A DNA stretch of 41,964 nucleotides. Origin: RUG695 sp050943135 (GTDB lineage Bacteria; Planctomycetota; Planctomycetia; Pirellulales; Thermoguttaceae). The position numbers and the translations under genes were made by a program. The stretch is from the NCBI GenBank assembly GCA_050943135.1, contig JBMNOP010000019.1, positions 1 to 41,964 of the forward strand. The letters are read 5' to 3'. Under the pieces are notes generated by a model, which saw only the letters and a list, made by a program, of their open reading frames with translations, had not been told where the DNA came from and made no database searches. Shown here piece after piece: positions 7,601 to 14,367 of the stretch (the stretch's first letter is position 1; the number at the start of each line of letters is the position of its first letter).

Positions 7601-8465
7601 GAAGTCGTTCCTCCGGATGTTGCTGATTATGGAGATTCACGAGCTCATTAAGCCCCTGAACCTTTCTCGTTCCTTCGCTTCCCGAAACGCCCCCCAGAAT
7701 CAGGTTATAAAAGTCGATTCCGGACTGTGTCAGCGTTTTGTTGAAAAAGTCGAGCTTGAAAACCTCATTCAGGGAGCTTGCTTTTCCCTGTAATTCCGCT
7801 GCAAGATTACTTTCGACGGTTTTGATAATCCCGGGGTCTCTTTCCTTGATTTTCCGGAAGACCTCAAGGTTGTTCACGAACTTCGGAAAATTCTCATGAA
7901 CAACACGGTAACCGATGGCCGTGGCTTCTCTCTTGCCCGAGTAAATGTTTTTCCGATTTTCATGAAATCCCTTGAGGTAAGTGGTAAATCCCTTAAACTT
8001 TTCGACCAGCTCGATATCCGCGGAGGAGTAATTATTGTTGTTCTTCAGGAACTCCGGCAAGAGCTCTTCTATGAGCTCTTTGTCAAAAATTTTGTTGTAA
8101 AGTTCCCTGTTTCCTCCACTGGAAAAAAGCTTAGCAACCTGTTTCCTGTAAGATTGCGCAGCCCCTTCAAAGGAATCCTTATCTTCGGTCGCGTCTTTCC
8201 TTCTGTCCCACTCCTCCTTGAGGTCGGTCCAATCGATCTGACAGTCTGCCAGGGCTTTTTCAATGAAATCCTTATGGTAATCATTGATCAATTCTTTGAG
8301 TTCGGCGAATTCGGAGGCCCGGTCTTCGTCCCGCTTCAGGAAACCGCCACTTTCGATGTTTTCCAACGTTTTGCCAATCGGTCGAAGCTCAAACCGTAAT
8401 GTCTTCGAGATCGAACGCCGTCCGATGAACCGATTCAGCCAAGAACCATTGTTGTCGTTCGCCAT
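4626..8465 (-). CDS. cas12a: Cas12a (Cpf1) RNA-guided DNA endonuclease, 1279 aa
   Basis: This single-protein effector binds a crRNA, opens PAM-flanked DNA and cuts both strands with one RuvC site. The N-terminus has the family's S-K-T-L-R-F-E-L-R-P-I-G-K-T start (residues 20-33). RuvC-I is G-I-D-R-G-E-R-N-L with D896. RuvC-II is V-M-E-D-L with E990. RuvC-III is D-A-D-A-N-G-A-Y, with D1239 probably the catalytic residue. R1199 in L-Q-L-R-Y-S-N matches the Nuc-domain arginine. The pre-crRNA processing site aligns as H787, R796 and K847, so the middle residue is Arg instead of the usual Lys. In the WED/PI region, T543, V549, K553 and R602 replace AsCas12a S542, K548, N552 and K607. AAGGAG lies eight bases before the ATG. 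The gene is full length with no frameshift and heads the cas operon. Confidence 0.98.
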   Translation of the reverse strand: MANDNNGSWLNRFIGRRSISKTLRFELRPIGKTLENIESGGFLKRDEDRASEFAELKELINDYHKDFIEKALADCQIDWTDLKEEWDRRKDATEDKDSFEGAAQSYRKQVAKLFSSGGNRELYNKIFDKELIEELLPEFLKNNNNYSSADIELVEKFKGFTTYLKGFHENRKNIYSGKREATAIGYRVVHENFPKFVNNLEVFRKIKERDPGIIKTVESNLAAELQGKASSLNEVFKLDFFNKTLTQSGIDFYNLILGGVSGSEGTRKVQGLNELVNLHNQQHPEERLPRFVPLYKQILSDRESFSFRPEPFESDNDLIESLRNFCVERLELQESETPIRRLSEAMVRLNRHDQEKMRVGKNDLSKISHKLFSSWDRLMEIRKDTCGTEKEKADCEKKKFFTFKELNDALERKNQYLSEVGEAPLDVENIHSYWDMGDIRKKIDESYESLKGLLVRDGSDVKLSEADIEKIKEFLDAVLDFYHKIEMLLISKDEDFLGEVSESADFLSEIIPLYNKIRNYVTQKPGDKLEKYKLTFGNPILGTGWAKSVEKAKGCIILLRGGNYYLGVFNSKNKPDIDNISRSGDGDVYQKMVYQQVSKPARDIPNLMQIDGKTVRKTGGKDSNGENKVLEELKNKHLPAEVNRIRKSQSFLPNEENFRKEDLAKYIEYYMARIREYKSEIAYDFEAPDKYGTWSDFLNDVKGQSYKITFEPIPCSALIQLVDEGKIFLFQIYNKDFSERSYGKPNLHTLYWKMVFDPENLKNTVIQLCGGAELFYRKGDGEKKSTHARGSVLLNRQTEEGVTIPSEIYKELFDFFNGKKKESELSDDARGWKERAVTKTATHDIVKDKRFIEPKFKFHVPLGINFQESDGDSGINNDVLSALRLPNQRFTVLGIDRGERNLIYITLVDQDGKILLQKSLNQVEYTRSDNKVNRYDYHEKLGQREKERDKSRKSWKTIGTIKELKEGYISQIVHEIAKIVVEHSAVIVMEDLSMGFKRGRFHVEKQVYQKFEKALLEKLNYLVFKDRKVSEPGGVLKGYQLTQKFESFRDMRNQSGILFYVPAAYTSRIDPTTGFTNPLGRIRYESVEKTKRLIRDKIRSFRYNPAESYFEFEVPESRGKKASSWQVCTHGNLRWAASKEKGKWVVKPVNVTEGLKTLFEKHGISYEGGQDLISSLCDQQQKDFFGALCNLLNLTLQLRYSNSTAEGKDQDFILSPVKNKEGKFFDSRLTDGSLPQDADANGAYHIALKGLYHIKSEADEINKKGFDKRWLEERRQSLR

Positions 8466-8479
8466 AAGAAACTCCTTCT

Positions 8480-8500
8480 ACCCGTTTCAGTGAAACGGGT
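8480..8500. promoter_or_regulatory. perfect palindrome in the cas12a 5' leader (possible operator or RNA hairpin)
   Basis: The arms ACCCGTTTC (8480-8488) and GAAACGGGT (8492-8500) are perfectly complementary around a 3-base loop. The element lies 14 bp upstream of the cas12a ATG, directly next to the ribosome-binding site, and well downstream of the predicted promoter. It could be a repressor operator or an mRNA hairpin controlling access to the ribosome-binding site. A terminator is unlikely because no T-tract follows in the direction of cas12a transcription. A second, imperfect hairpin is at 8524-8543. Confidence 0.5.
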
Positions 8501-8601
8501 TAAAATCGAAACCGTGCGAGATTCACCCTGCCCGGGAGGGGTGTTCCGGCGCGATCCACAAAGGGAAAAAGCCGCTCTCTCTTCAATCGTGAAGATGTCG
8601 T

Positions 8602-8631
8602 ATTATATACGAGATAGTCTGGAACAGTCAA
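8602..8631 (-). promoter_or_regulatory. sigma70-type promoter of the cas operon
   Basis: On the minus strand, TTGACT (8631-8626) and a perfect TATAAT (8607-8602) are separated by 18 bp. Transcription would start near 8595, giving a 5' leader of about 130 nt that includes the palindrome at 8480-8500. This is the best promoter match upstream of cas12a. Confidence 0.7.
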
Positions 8632-9014
8632 TCAACTTTGGAAAAAATTTTTCCGTTTTTCATAAACACAGATGCCTTTGACCCTTTAAATTACGTGAAA
8701 TCGGAAATAAAATTACCGTAAAATTTTTTCTGATTTTTCAAAAAGAAGCGGCATTTATTGAACTACATTTGGGAAGGATTTTCCTCTTTGATCCCAATAC
8801 GGACCCATTTCAATCACCGATTCGGTCAGATCCTCGGGGTCGTTCCCAAACCGAATCTTTCGGTAAAAACGGAAATGGCGCGCCGTCTGGTTTTTCGACC
8901 GCAACAGGTGTAAAATAGGCGGGACAAGGTGTCGGACGCGGAGCGTTCCGGCAGAGGAATGGCTTTTTCCGAAACATTCAAAATTTGCGTCCTCTCGGTT
9001 TAGACGGGTAATTT
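8632..9014. other. intergenic region between the cas operon and the sugar porter
   Basis: The half nearest the cas promoter (8640-8760) is very A+T-rich, with runs such as GAAAAAATTTTTCC, and could act as an UP element or a silencer-binding site. The half nearest 9015 has the higher G+C typical of the flanking chromosome. I see no gene. No convincing promoter for the plus-strand operon could be fixed, although one must lie here. Confidence 0.5.
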
Positions 9015-10430
9015 ATGGCTTCATCTCGATCAAAGGTTTGGCTTCTTTACGTTGTTCTGGTCTCGGCACTCGGCGGGTTCCTTTTCGGGTTCGATTCCGG
9101 CGTCATTTCCGGTTGTGAAAAGGCAATTCAGAAAGAATATGGTCTTTCGGCGTTCCGGCACGGGTTTACCGTATCGATCGCGCTGATCGGCACGGTCATC
9201 GGGGCGTTCGGGGTCGGCCGTCCTTCCGACCGGTTCGGCCGCAAACTCACGCTGGTCGCGCTCGGGTTCCTCTTCCTGATCTCGGCGGCCGGCTGTGCGT
9301 TCGCACCCGACTGGCTCACGCTCGTCATTATGCGCGGGATCGGTGGGCTGGCGATCGGGGGCGCCTCGGTGGTAGTTCCCCTTTATATCGTTGAAATCGC
9401 CCCCGGCCCGGTTCGTGGACGCCTGGTCGCGCTTAACCAGCTGAATATCGTTTTTGGAATCCTCGTTTCCTACATTTCAAACTATTTTGTCGCGCTGGCC
9501 ATCGACCACGGAACCTGCGTTTGGGACTGGTGCGCACAGCTGGCGAACCGCCTGACCTCGTCGCCGCTCGGAGCCGAATCGATCAAATGGCGGCTGATGC
9601 TCGGAGTCGAATCGTTCCCGGCAATCCTTTTTATTCTGCTGCTGTTCACCATCCCGGAATCACCCCGTTGGCTCGTTCGGGCCGGCCGGAAAGAACGCGC
9701 GCTCGACGTTCTCCGCGGAATCGGTGACCCGCAACCGACCGAGACGCTCGCGAATATCGAAGAGACGCTCGCGACGGTTCAGAGCGGAGAGGACGTTCCG
9801 CTGTTCCAAAAGAAATATCTTTGGCCGATCTTCCTGGCCTGGGCGGTGGCGATGTTTAACCAGCTTTCCGGAATTAATGCGATCAACTACTACGCCCCAC
9901 GCATTTTCGAGCAGTTCATCGGGGCACACGCCGCGTTGGCGGCAACGGTCGGATTGGGGTCGGTCAACCTCTTCTTTACCTTCGTGGCCCTCTTTTTCAT
10001 CGACCGCTGCGGACGCCGTGCCCTGCTGATGTTCGGCGCGATCGGCACGACGTTGATGCATTTCCTTGCCGCGTGGCAGATCTCGCTTGGCGAAAACGCC
10101 TGCGCGCCGATTGCCATTACCGCGATTCTCGGATTTGTCGCCTTCTTTGCCGTCTCGCAAGGGGCGGTCGTCTGGGTCTTCATCTCGGAAATTTTCCCGA
10201 ACGCGGTCCGAGCCAAGGGACAGGCGCTCGGCAGTTTCACACACTGGGTGATGTGTACGCTCATCTCTTGGGCGTTCCCGATCGTGGCGGGCCTTTCCCC
10301 GTCGAGCGGCAGTTATGCGTTCGGATTTTTCGGGTGCATGACTCTCCTGCAATTCTTCTTCGCATGGAAATTGATGCCCGAAACGAAGGGGGGCACCATC
10401 GAAACGCTTGAAAAGGAGGTTCTCAAATGA
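9015..10430 (+). CDS. MFS sugar porter (sugar:H+ symporter family)
   Basis: This 471-aa integral membrane protein has the complete sugar-porter signature set. It has G-G-F-L-F-G-F-D-S-G-V-I-S-G in TM1, D-R-F-G-R-K in the first cytoplasmic loop, and V-P-L-Y-I-V-E-I-A-P with R-G near TM4. It also has P-E-S-P-R-W-L at the end of the first half, Q-L-S-G-I-N-A-I-N-Y-Y-A-P in TM7, D-R-C-G-R-R, and the closing P-E-T-K-G. Twelve hydrophobic segments fit. Relatives such as XylE and GalP import hexoses or pentoses with protons, but the exact sugar cannot be read. The stop overlaps the next gene's start by 4 bp, so it is probably the uptake step for the substrate of the following glycyl-radical enzyme. 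The ribosome-binding site before the ATG is weak. Confidence 0.9.
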   Translation: MASSRSKVWLLYVVLVSALGGFLFGFDSGVISGCEKAIQKEYGLSAFRHGFTVSIALIGTVIGAFGVGRPSDRFGRKLTLVALGFLFLISAAGCAFAPDWLTLVIMRGIGGLAIGGASVVVPLYIVEIAPGPVRGRLVALNQLNIVFGILVSYISNYFVALAIDHGTCVWDWCAQLANRLTSSPLGAESIKWRLMLGVESFPAILFILLLFTIPESPRWLVRAGRKERALDVLRGIGDPQPTETLANIEETLATVQSGEDVPLFQKKYLWPIFLAWAVAMFNQLSGINAINYYAPRIFEQFIGAHAALAATVGLGSVNLFFTFVALFFIDRCGRRALLMFGAIGTTLMHFLAAWQISLGENACAPIAITAILGFVAFFAVSQGAVVWVFISEIFPNAVRAKGQALGSFTHWVMCTLISWAFPIVAGLSPSSGSYAFGFFGCMTLLQFFFAWKLMPETKGGTIETLEKEVLK

Positions 10431-12493
10431 ACGGTCGGCTTACCGAGCTCTTTCAAAAGACGTTGGAACTGAAACATGACCCCGACCGTGTCGAGATCGA
10501 CTGGTCGACCCGCATTGCGTTCGATCCGGCCGATAGCCGATGTCGCCGGGCTGCTCGCTGTTTTTGCGCGATACTCGAGGAAGAAGCGCGTCGGGTACGG
10601 ATCTTTCCCAACGAGCGGATCGTTTTGACCCGCGGCGTGAAGAATCTGCCGAAACGGTATCCCGACGCCGAAATGGAAGTAATGCGTAAAAACGCCTATT
10701 TCCACGAACTGGGAGTCGTCTTTAATCTGACGGTCGATTATCCGGCGGCACTCGCCCAGGGGCTCGACGTACTGCGTGCCAAGGCGATCGTACGTCGCGC
10801 CGCCGCCGAAGCGGCCCATGACCAAGAAGGAGTCGATTTCCTTGATGCGGCTGTCGCCGGTATCGACGCGGTCTGTTCCCTTGCCGACGCCTATAAAGAG
10901 GAAGCGCGCCGCCGGGGGCGACACGAGATCGCCGATCGGCTCGAACAGGTTCCGCGCCGCGCGGCCCGCACATTTCCCGAAGCGCTCCAGATGGTTCGGA
11001 TCCTCCATTTCGCACTCTGGTGCGAAGGAACGTACCATAACGGGGTCGGCCGAATCGACCATTATTTAATGCCCTACCTCCGGGCCGATCTCGATGCCGG
11101 TCGGCTGACCGAAGAGGACGCACTCGAATGGCTGACTGAATTCTTCCTCACGTTCAATCGGGACAGCGGCCTTTACGTCGGGGTTCAGCAGGGGGACAAC
11201 GGTCAGTCGCTCATGCTCGGCGGTTGCGACCCCGAAGGGAACGAGGTTACGAACCTCCTGACTCGGATGGCGCTTACCGCCAGCGGCAAGCTGAAACTGA
11301 TCGATCCGAAAGTCAACCTGCGTATCACAAAATCGACCCCGCTCGACCTCCTCGAACAGGCGGCGCAACTGACCCGGCTCGGACTCGGATTCCCGCAATA
11401 CGCCAACGACGACGTGGTGGTTCCCGGCCTGGTCGACCTGGGCTACGATATCAAAGACGCGCGCAACTATACCGTGGCCGCCTGTTGGGAATTCATCGTT
11501 CCGGGGGTCGGTACCGATATTCCGAATATCGGAGCGGTCTCGTTCCCGGCGGTCGTCGATGCGATCCTCCGCACAAAAGAGGCGAAAGAAACGGCCGACT
11601 TCGACACATTCCTGAACCTGGTCCGTGCCCGCCTTTTCGCCGAAGCCGACAGAATCGATAAGAGCCTGGCGAAAGTCGATATGCTCCCCTGCCCGTTCAC
11701 CTCGGCCCTCTGTGCCGGGCCGATCGACCGGGCCCGTGACCTTGCCTCGGGGGGAAAATATAACAACTTCGGAATCCACGGCACGGGGTTCGCCCCGGCG
11801 GTCGATTCCCTGGCGGCAATACGCGAGCTCGTTTTCGAGGAGAAGAGCGAAACGATCGACTCGCTCGTTCACGCGGTCGACACCGATTTCGAAGGAAACG
11901 CTCCGCTCCTGGCCCGCGCCCGCCGCGCCCCGAAACTGGGGAACGACGAGAAGGCCGATGGGATCGCGGTCAAACTCCTCGGTTGGTTCGCCGATTCCTG
12001 GTCCGGACGAAAGAATTGCCGCGGCGGCATCTACCGGGCCGGAACCGGTTCGGCCATGTACTATGTCCGCCATCCGCTCGAAATTCCCGCCTCATGTGAC
12101 GGCCGACTTCGGGGCGAACCGTTCCCGGCCAACTACGCGCCTTCGCTCGGGGTCGCGGTCAAAGGACCGATTTCGGTGATTCGCGCATTTACGGAGCCTG
12201 ACCTGCGCCGCACGGTTAACGGCGGACCGCTGACCATCGAACTGCACGATTCGATTTTCCGATCCGACGAAGCGGTCGGGAAGACGGCACGCATGGTTTG
12301 CTGGTTCGCCGAACGCGGCGGGCATCAGCTCCAACTGAACACGATTAACCGCGAGACTCTTTTAGACGCGCAAAAGTACCCGGAACGGTACCCGCACCTG
12401 ATCGTCCGTGTCTGGGGCTGGTCAGGCTATTTCGTCGAACTCGACACCCCCTATCAGAACCAAATCATCAAACGGGCGGAGATGCTCCTTTGA
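10427..12493 (+). CDS. glycyl-radical enzyme of the pyruvate formate-lyase family, substrate unknown
   Basis: This 688-aa enzyme of the PFL/dehydratase superfamily has the active-site thiyl cysteine at C353 in A-A-C-W-E-F, with E355 two residues on. The glycyl-radical loop is R-V-W-G-W-S-G-Y-F (661-669), with G664 the likely radical site. A C-x-E arrangement is seen in GRE dehydratases and lyases, whereas true PFL has adjacent cysteines, so this is probably not PFL itself. It is shorter than the usual 750-850 residues. The ATG lies inside the porter's end (4-bp overlap) and the stop overlaps the activase start. The operon suggests that a sugar-derived polyol or acid is eliminated or cleaved anaerobically. 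The substrate is not assignable from sequence. Confidence 0.88.
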   Translation: MNGRLTELFQKTLELKHDPDRVEIDWSTRIAFDPADSRCRRAARCFCAILEEEARRVRIFPNERIVLTRGVKNLPKRYPDAEMEVMRKNAYFHELGVVFNLTVDYPAALAQGLDVLRAKAIVRRAAAEAAHDQEGVDFLDAAVAGIDAVCSLADAYKEEARRRGRHEIADRLEQVPRRAARTFPEALQMVRILHFALWCEGTYHNGVGRIDHYLMPYLRADLDAGRLTEEDALEWLTEFFLTFNRDSGLYVGVQQGDNGQSLMLGGCDPEGNEVTNLLTRMALTASGKLKLIDPKVNLRITKSTPLDLLEQAAQLTRLGLGFPQYANDDVVVPGLVDLGYDIKDARNYTVAACWEFIVPGVGTDIPNIGAVSFPAVVDAILRTKEAKETADFDTFLNLVRARLFAEADRIDKSLAKVDMLPCPFTSALCAGPIDRARDLASGGKYNNFGIHGTGFAPAVDSLAAIRELVFEEKSETIDSLVHAVDTDFEGNAPLLARARRAPKLGNDEKADGIAVKLLGWFADSWSGRKNCRGGIYRAGTGSAMYYVRHPLEIPASCDGRLRGEPFPANYAPSLGVAVKGPISVIRAFTEPDLRRTVNGGPLTIELHDSIFRSDEAVGKTARMVCWFAERGGHQLQLNTINRETLLDAQKYPERYPHLIVRVWGWSGYFVELDTPYQNQIIKRAEMLL

Positions 12494-13380
12494 CTACCGG
12501 TCTGCTTTTTGAAATCCGGGAATTTTCCCTGTACGACGGGCCGGGGATTCGGACAACCCTTTTCCTGAAAGGGTGTCCGCTCCGCTGTCTGTGGTGTCAT
12601 AATCCGGAAGGACTCTCGGCCGAGCCGGAAATCCTTTATGCCGAACCGCGCTGTACCCGTTGCGGCGCGTGTGCGACGGTCTGCCCGCGAACCGAAGGGG
12701 GGCAAACACCCCGACTCTGTGCGGGGGAACAGGTCTGTGGCGCGTGCGCCGAGGTCTGCCCGAGTAACGCCCGTCGTCTGTGTGGGTTCCGAATCGAGCC
12801 GGCCGACGCGGTCAAAGCGGTGCTCGGGTCGCGCGATCTCTTTGAACCCGCGCGCCCCGACGACGAACGGGGCGGGGTCACCTTTTCAGGGGGCGAACCG
12901 CTCATGCAGACCGATTTCGTCGTCGAGACCGCCGAACTCCTGCGGCGCGAGGGGATCCATACCGCGGTCGAAACGTGCGGGTACGCCGACCCGGAACGCT
13001 GGCAAAGACTGATCGACGCGGTCGATCTGGTGATGCTCGACCTGAAACACCCCGATTGTGCCGAACACGAGCGCTATACGGGGGTACCGAACACGCCGAT
13101 TTTGCGCAACTTCGCGCGACTGGCCGAATCCGGGAAAAAGTATATCGTTCGGATCCCGGTCGTCCCGACGGTCAACGACGATTCGGTAACCATCGACGCG
13201 TACGCTCGTCTCCTGAACAATGTTCCGGGCCTGAAACAGGTCGATCTGCTCCCCTACCACGCTTCGTCGGGGGGAAAATACCGGTTGCTCGGTCTTACCC
13301 CCCCGACCACCTTTCCGGAACGGGAAATTCCCGAAGAATTTCCGACAAAAATACCGCGGGCGAAAAAGATCATTTCCTAA
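12490..13380 (+). CDS. glycyl-radical enzyme activating protein (radical SAM)
   Basis: This 296-aa radical-SAM activase abstracts the glycine hydrogen of the upstream enzyme using S-adenosylmethionine. The cluster motif is C29-x3-C33-x2-C36 in G-C-P-L-R-C-L-W-C-H-N, and the SAM-binding G-G-E is in F-S-G-G-E-P-L. Between them lies a two-cluster ferredoxin insert: C55/C58/C61/C65 and C77/C83/C86/C90. This insert is typical of activases for GRE dehydratases and decarboxylases rather than of PflA, which supports the non-PFL reading of the partner. The start is TTG, and its TTGA overlaps the stop of the GRE gene, so translation is coupled. Confidence 0.93.
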   Translation: MTTGLLFEIREFSLYDGPGIRTTLFLKGCPLRCLWCHNPEGLSAEPEILYAEPRCTRCGACATVCPRTEGGQTPRLCAGEQVCGACAEVCPSNARRLCGFRIEPADAVKAVLGSRDLFEPARPDDERGGVTFSGGEPLMQTDFVVETAELLRREGIHTAVETCGYADPERWQRLIDAVDLVMLDLKHPDCAEHERYTGVPNTPILRNFARLAESGKKYIVRIPVVPTVNDDSVTIDAYARLLNNVPGLKQVDLLPYHASSGGKYRLLGLTPPTTFPEREIPEEFPTKIPRAKKIIS

Positions 13381-13549
13381 ATATGGGACCTTATCGTCGT
13401 AGGAAAAGGAAAGAGCTCCGCTCGATGTTCGCCTGAACCGACCGACTCTTGCACATGAACCGCTGTCTGCGTCGGTCCCGGTCCCCGAGAGAGAAAAGGC
13501 GGCTAACCCCTGCGAAGGCTGACGCCCTTTTCGGCAAAAAAGCCCGGGG
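13381..13549. other. convergent intergenic region, no gene seen
   Basis: This is the gap between the plus-strand activase and the minus-strand yggS. A GGCAAAAAAGCC hairpin near 13533-13544 could help end transcription from either side, but its stem is only 3-4 bp and the call is weak. Confidence 0.3.
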
Positions 13550-14359
13550 TCAGAAGAGGATTGAACCGATCCGCACGATCGTCGCCCCCTCTTCGACGGC
13601 GATTTCGAAGTCGTCGCTCATTCCCATCGAAAGCTCGGTCAGATTCGCATCGGGAAACGCATGGCGCGCCTCGTCAAAGAGCAAGCGGAGCCGGGCGAAC
13701 TGTCGCCGAACCTCGTCGGGGGTCGACGCCAGACCGCCCATCCCCATCAGACCGCGGATTTCCACTCGTTCCCTCTTTTCGAAACAGGGGGCGACCTGTT
13801 CCAAGAACGATTCCGGTTGGAATCCATGTTTGTTCTCTTCGCCGGAAATATTCACTTCGAGAAGAACGGGAATCTTTTTCGGGAACGGCAGAATCGACTC
13901 TTCCCTCGGAAAGGAACGGGTCGTCGGATCGTTCTCTTCACGCATAATGCGCACGATGGTCTTGAAAAGTTCGAGGGTATCGATCGAATGGATCAGGGAA
14001 ACGTATGGGAGCAGACGCCGGACCTTGTTCCGCTGAAGTGGGCCGATAAAATGCCACTTTATCAGGCGTGGATCGGGATAAGGGATTTCGCCGTCACTCT
14101 TTTGAGAAGCCTCGTTCAGAAACGCCCATTTTTTCAACAGGCGGGCAACACGGCTTTCTCCGAATTCGACGCAACCCGCATCGAAAAGGGCTGCTTCCAT
14201 CCCTTCGGCGCCGGTCACGTATTTTGTGACCGTGACAAGTTTCACCGATTCCGGTGTTCGGCCGCTTCGTGTGGCAGCCTCGGCAATACGTTCATGAACA
14301 CGCCGAAGTTTGTCGGCGGTTTCACGTCGGAGCTCATCCCATCGATTCTGTTCCATCAC
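13550..14359 (-). CDS. yggS: YggS/PROSC family PLP-binding protein (PLPHP)
   Basis: This 269-aa single-domain PLP-binding barrel belongs to the family that buffers pyridoxal phosphate and affects amino-acid homeostasis; no catalysis is established for it. The PLP lysine is K46 in L-V-T-V-T-K-Y. Other conserved parts are F-G-E-S-R, W-H-F-I-G-P-L-Q-R-N-K, the I-R-G-L-M-G-M segment, L-S-M-G-M-S-D-D-F-E and the C-terminal R-I-G-S. It is some 35-40 residues longer than E. coli YggS. Extra residues lie around the E-A-S-Q-K-S-D-G loop and between L-F-K-T and L-L-E-V-N. It follows the metallopeptidase gene by 8 bp on the same strand, suggesting co-transcription. Confidence 0.9.
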   Translation of the reverse strand: MMEQNRWDELRRETADKLRRVHERIAEAATRSGRTPESVKLVTVTKYVTGAEGMEAALFDAGCVEFGESRVARLLKKWAFLNEASQKSDGEIPYPDPRLIKWHFIGPLQRNKVRRLLPYVSLIHSIDTLELFKTIVRIMREENDPTTRSFPREESILPFPKKIPVLLEVNISGEENKHGFQPESFLEQVAPCFEKRERVEIRGLMGMGGLASTPDEVRRQFARLRLLFDEARHAFPDANLTELSMGMSDDFEIAVEEGATIVRIGSILF

Positions 14360-14367
14360 GTTCTTCC

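Noticed and set aside
10313..12073. Long minus-strand frames opposite the porter and glycyl-radical enzyme genes
   Set aside because: They mirror high-G+C coding sequence, have no recognisable domains, and overlap strongly supported plus-strand genes.
10427..12493. Calling the glycyl-radical enzyme pyruvate formate-lyase (pflB)
   Set aside because: The active site has a single cysteine followed by W-E, not the adjacent Cys-Cys of PFL, and the activase has the two-cluster insert absent from PflA.
9015..13380. The porter/GRE/activase operon as part of the CRISPR system
   Set aside because: It is on the opposite strand, has metabolic functions, differs in composition, and is separated by about 550 bp with separate promoters.
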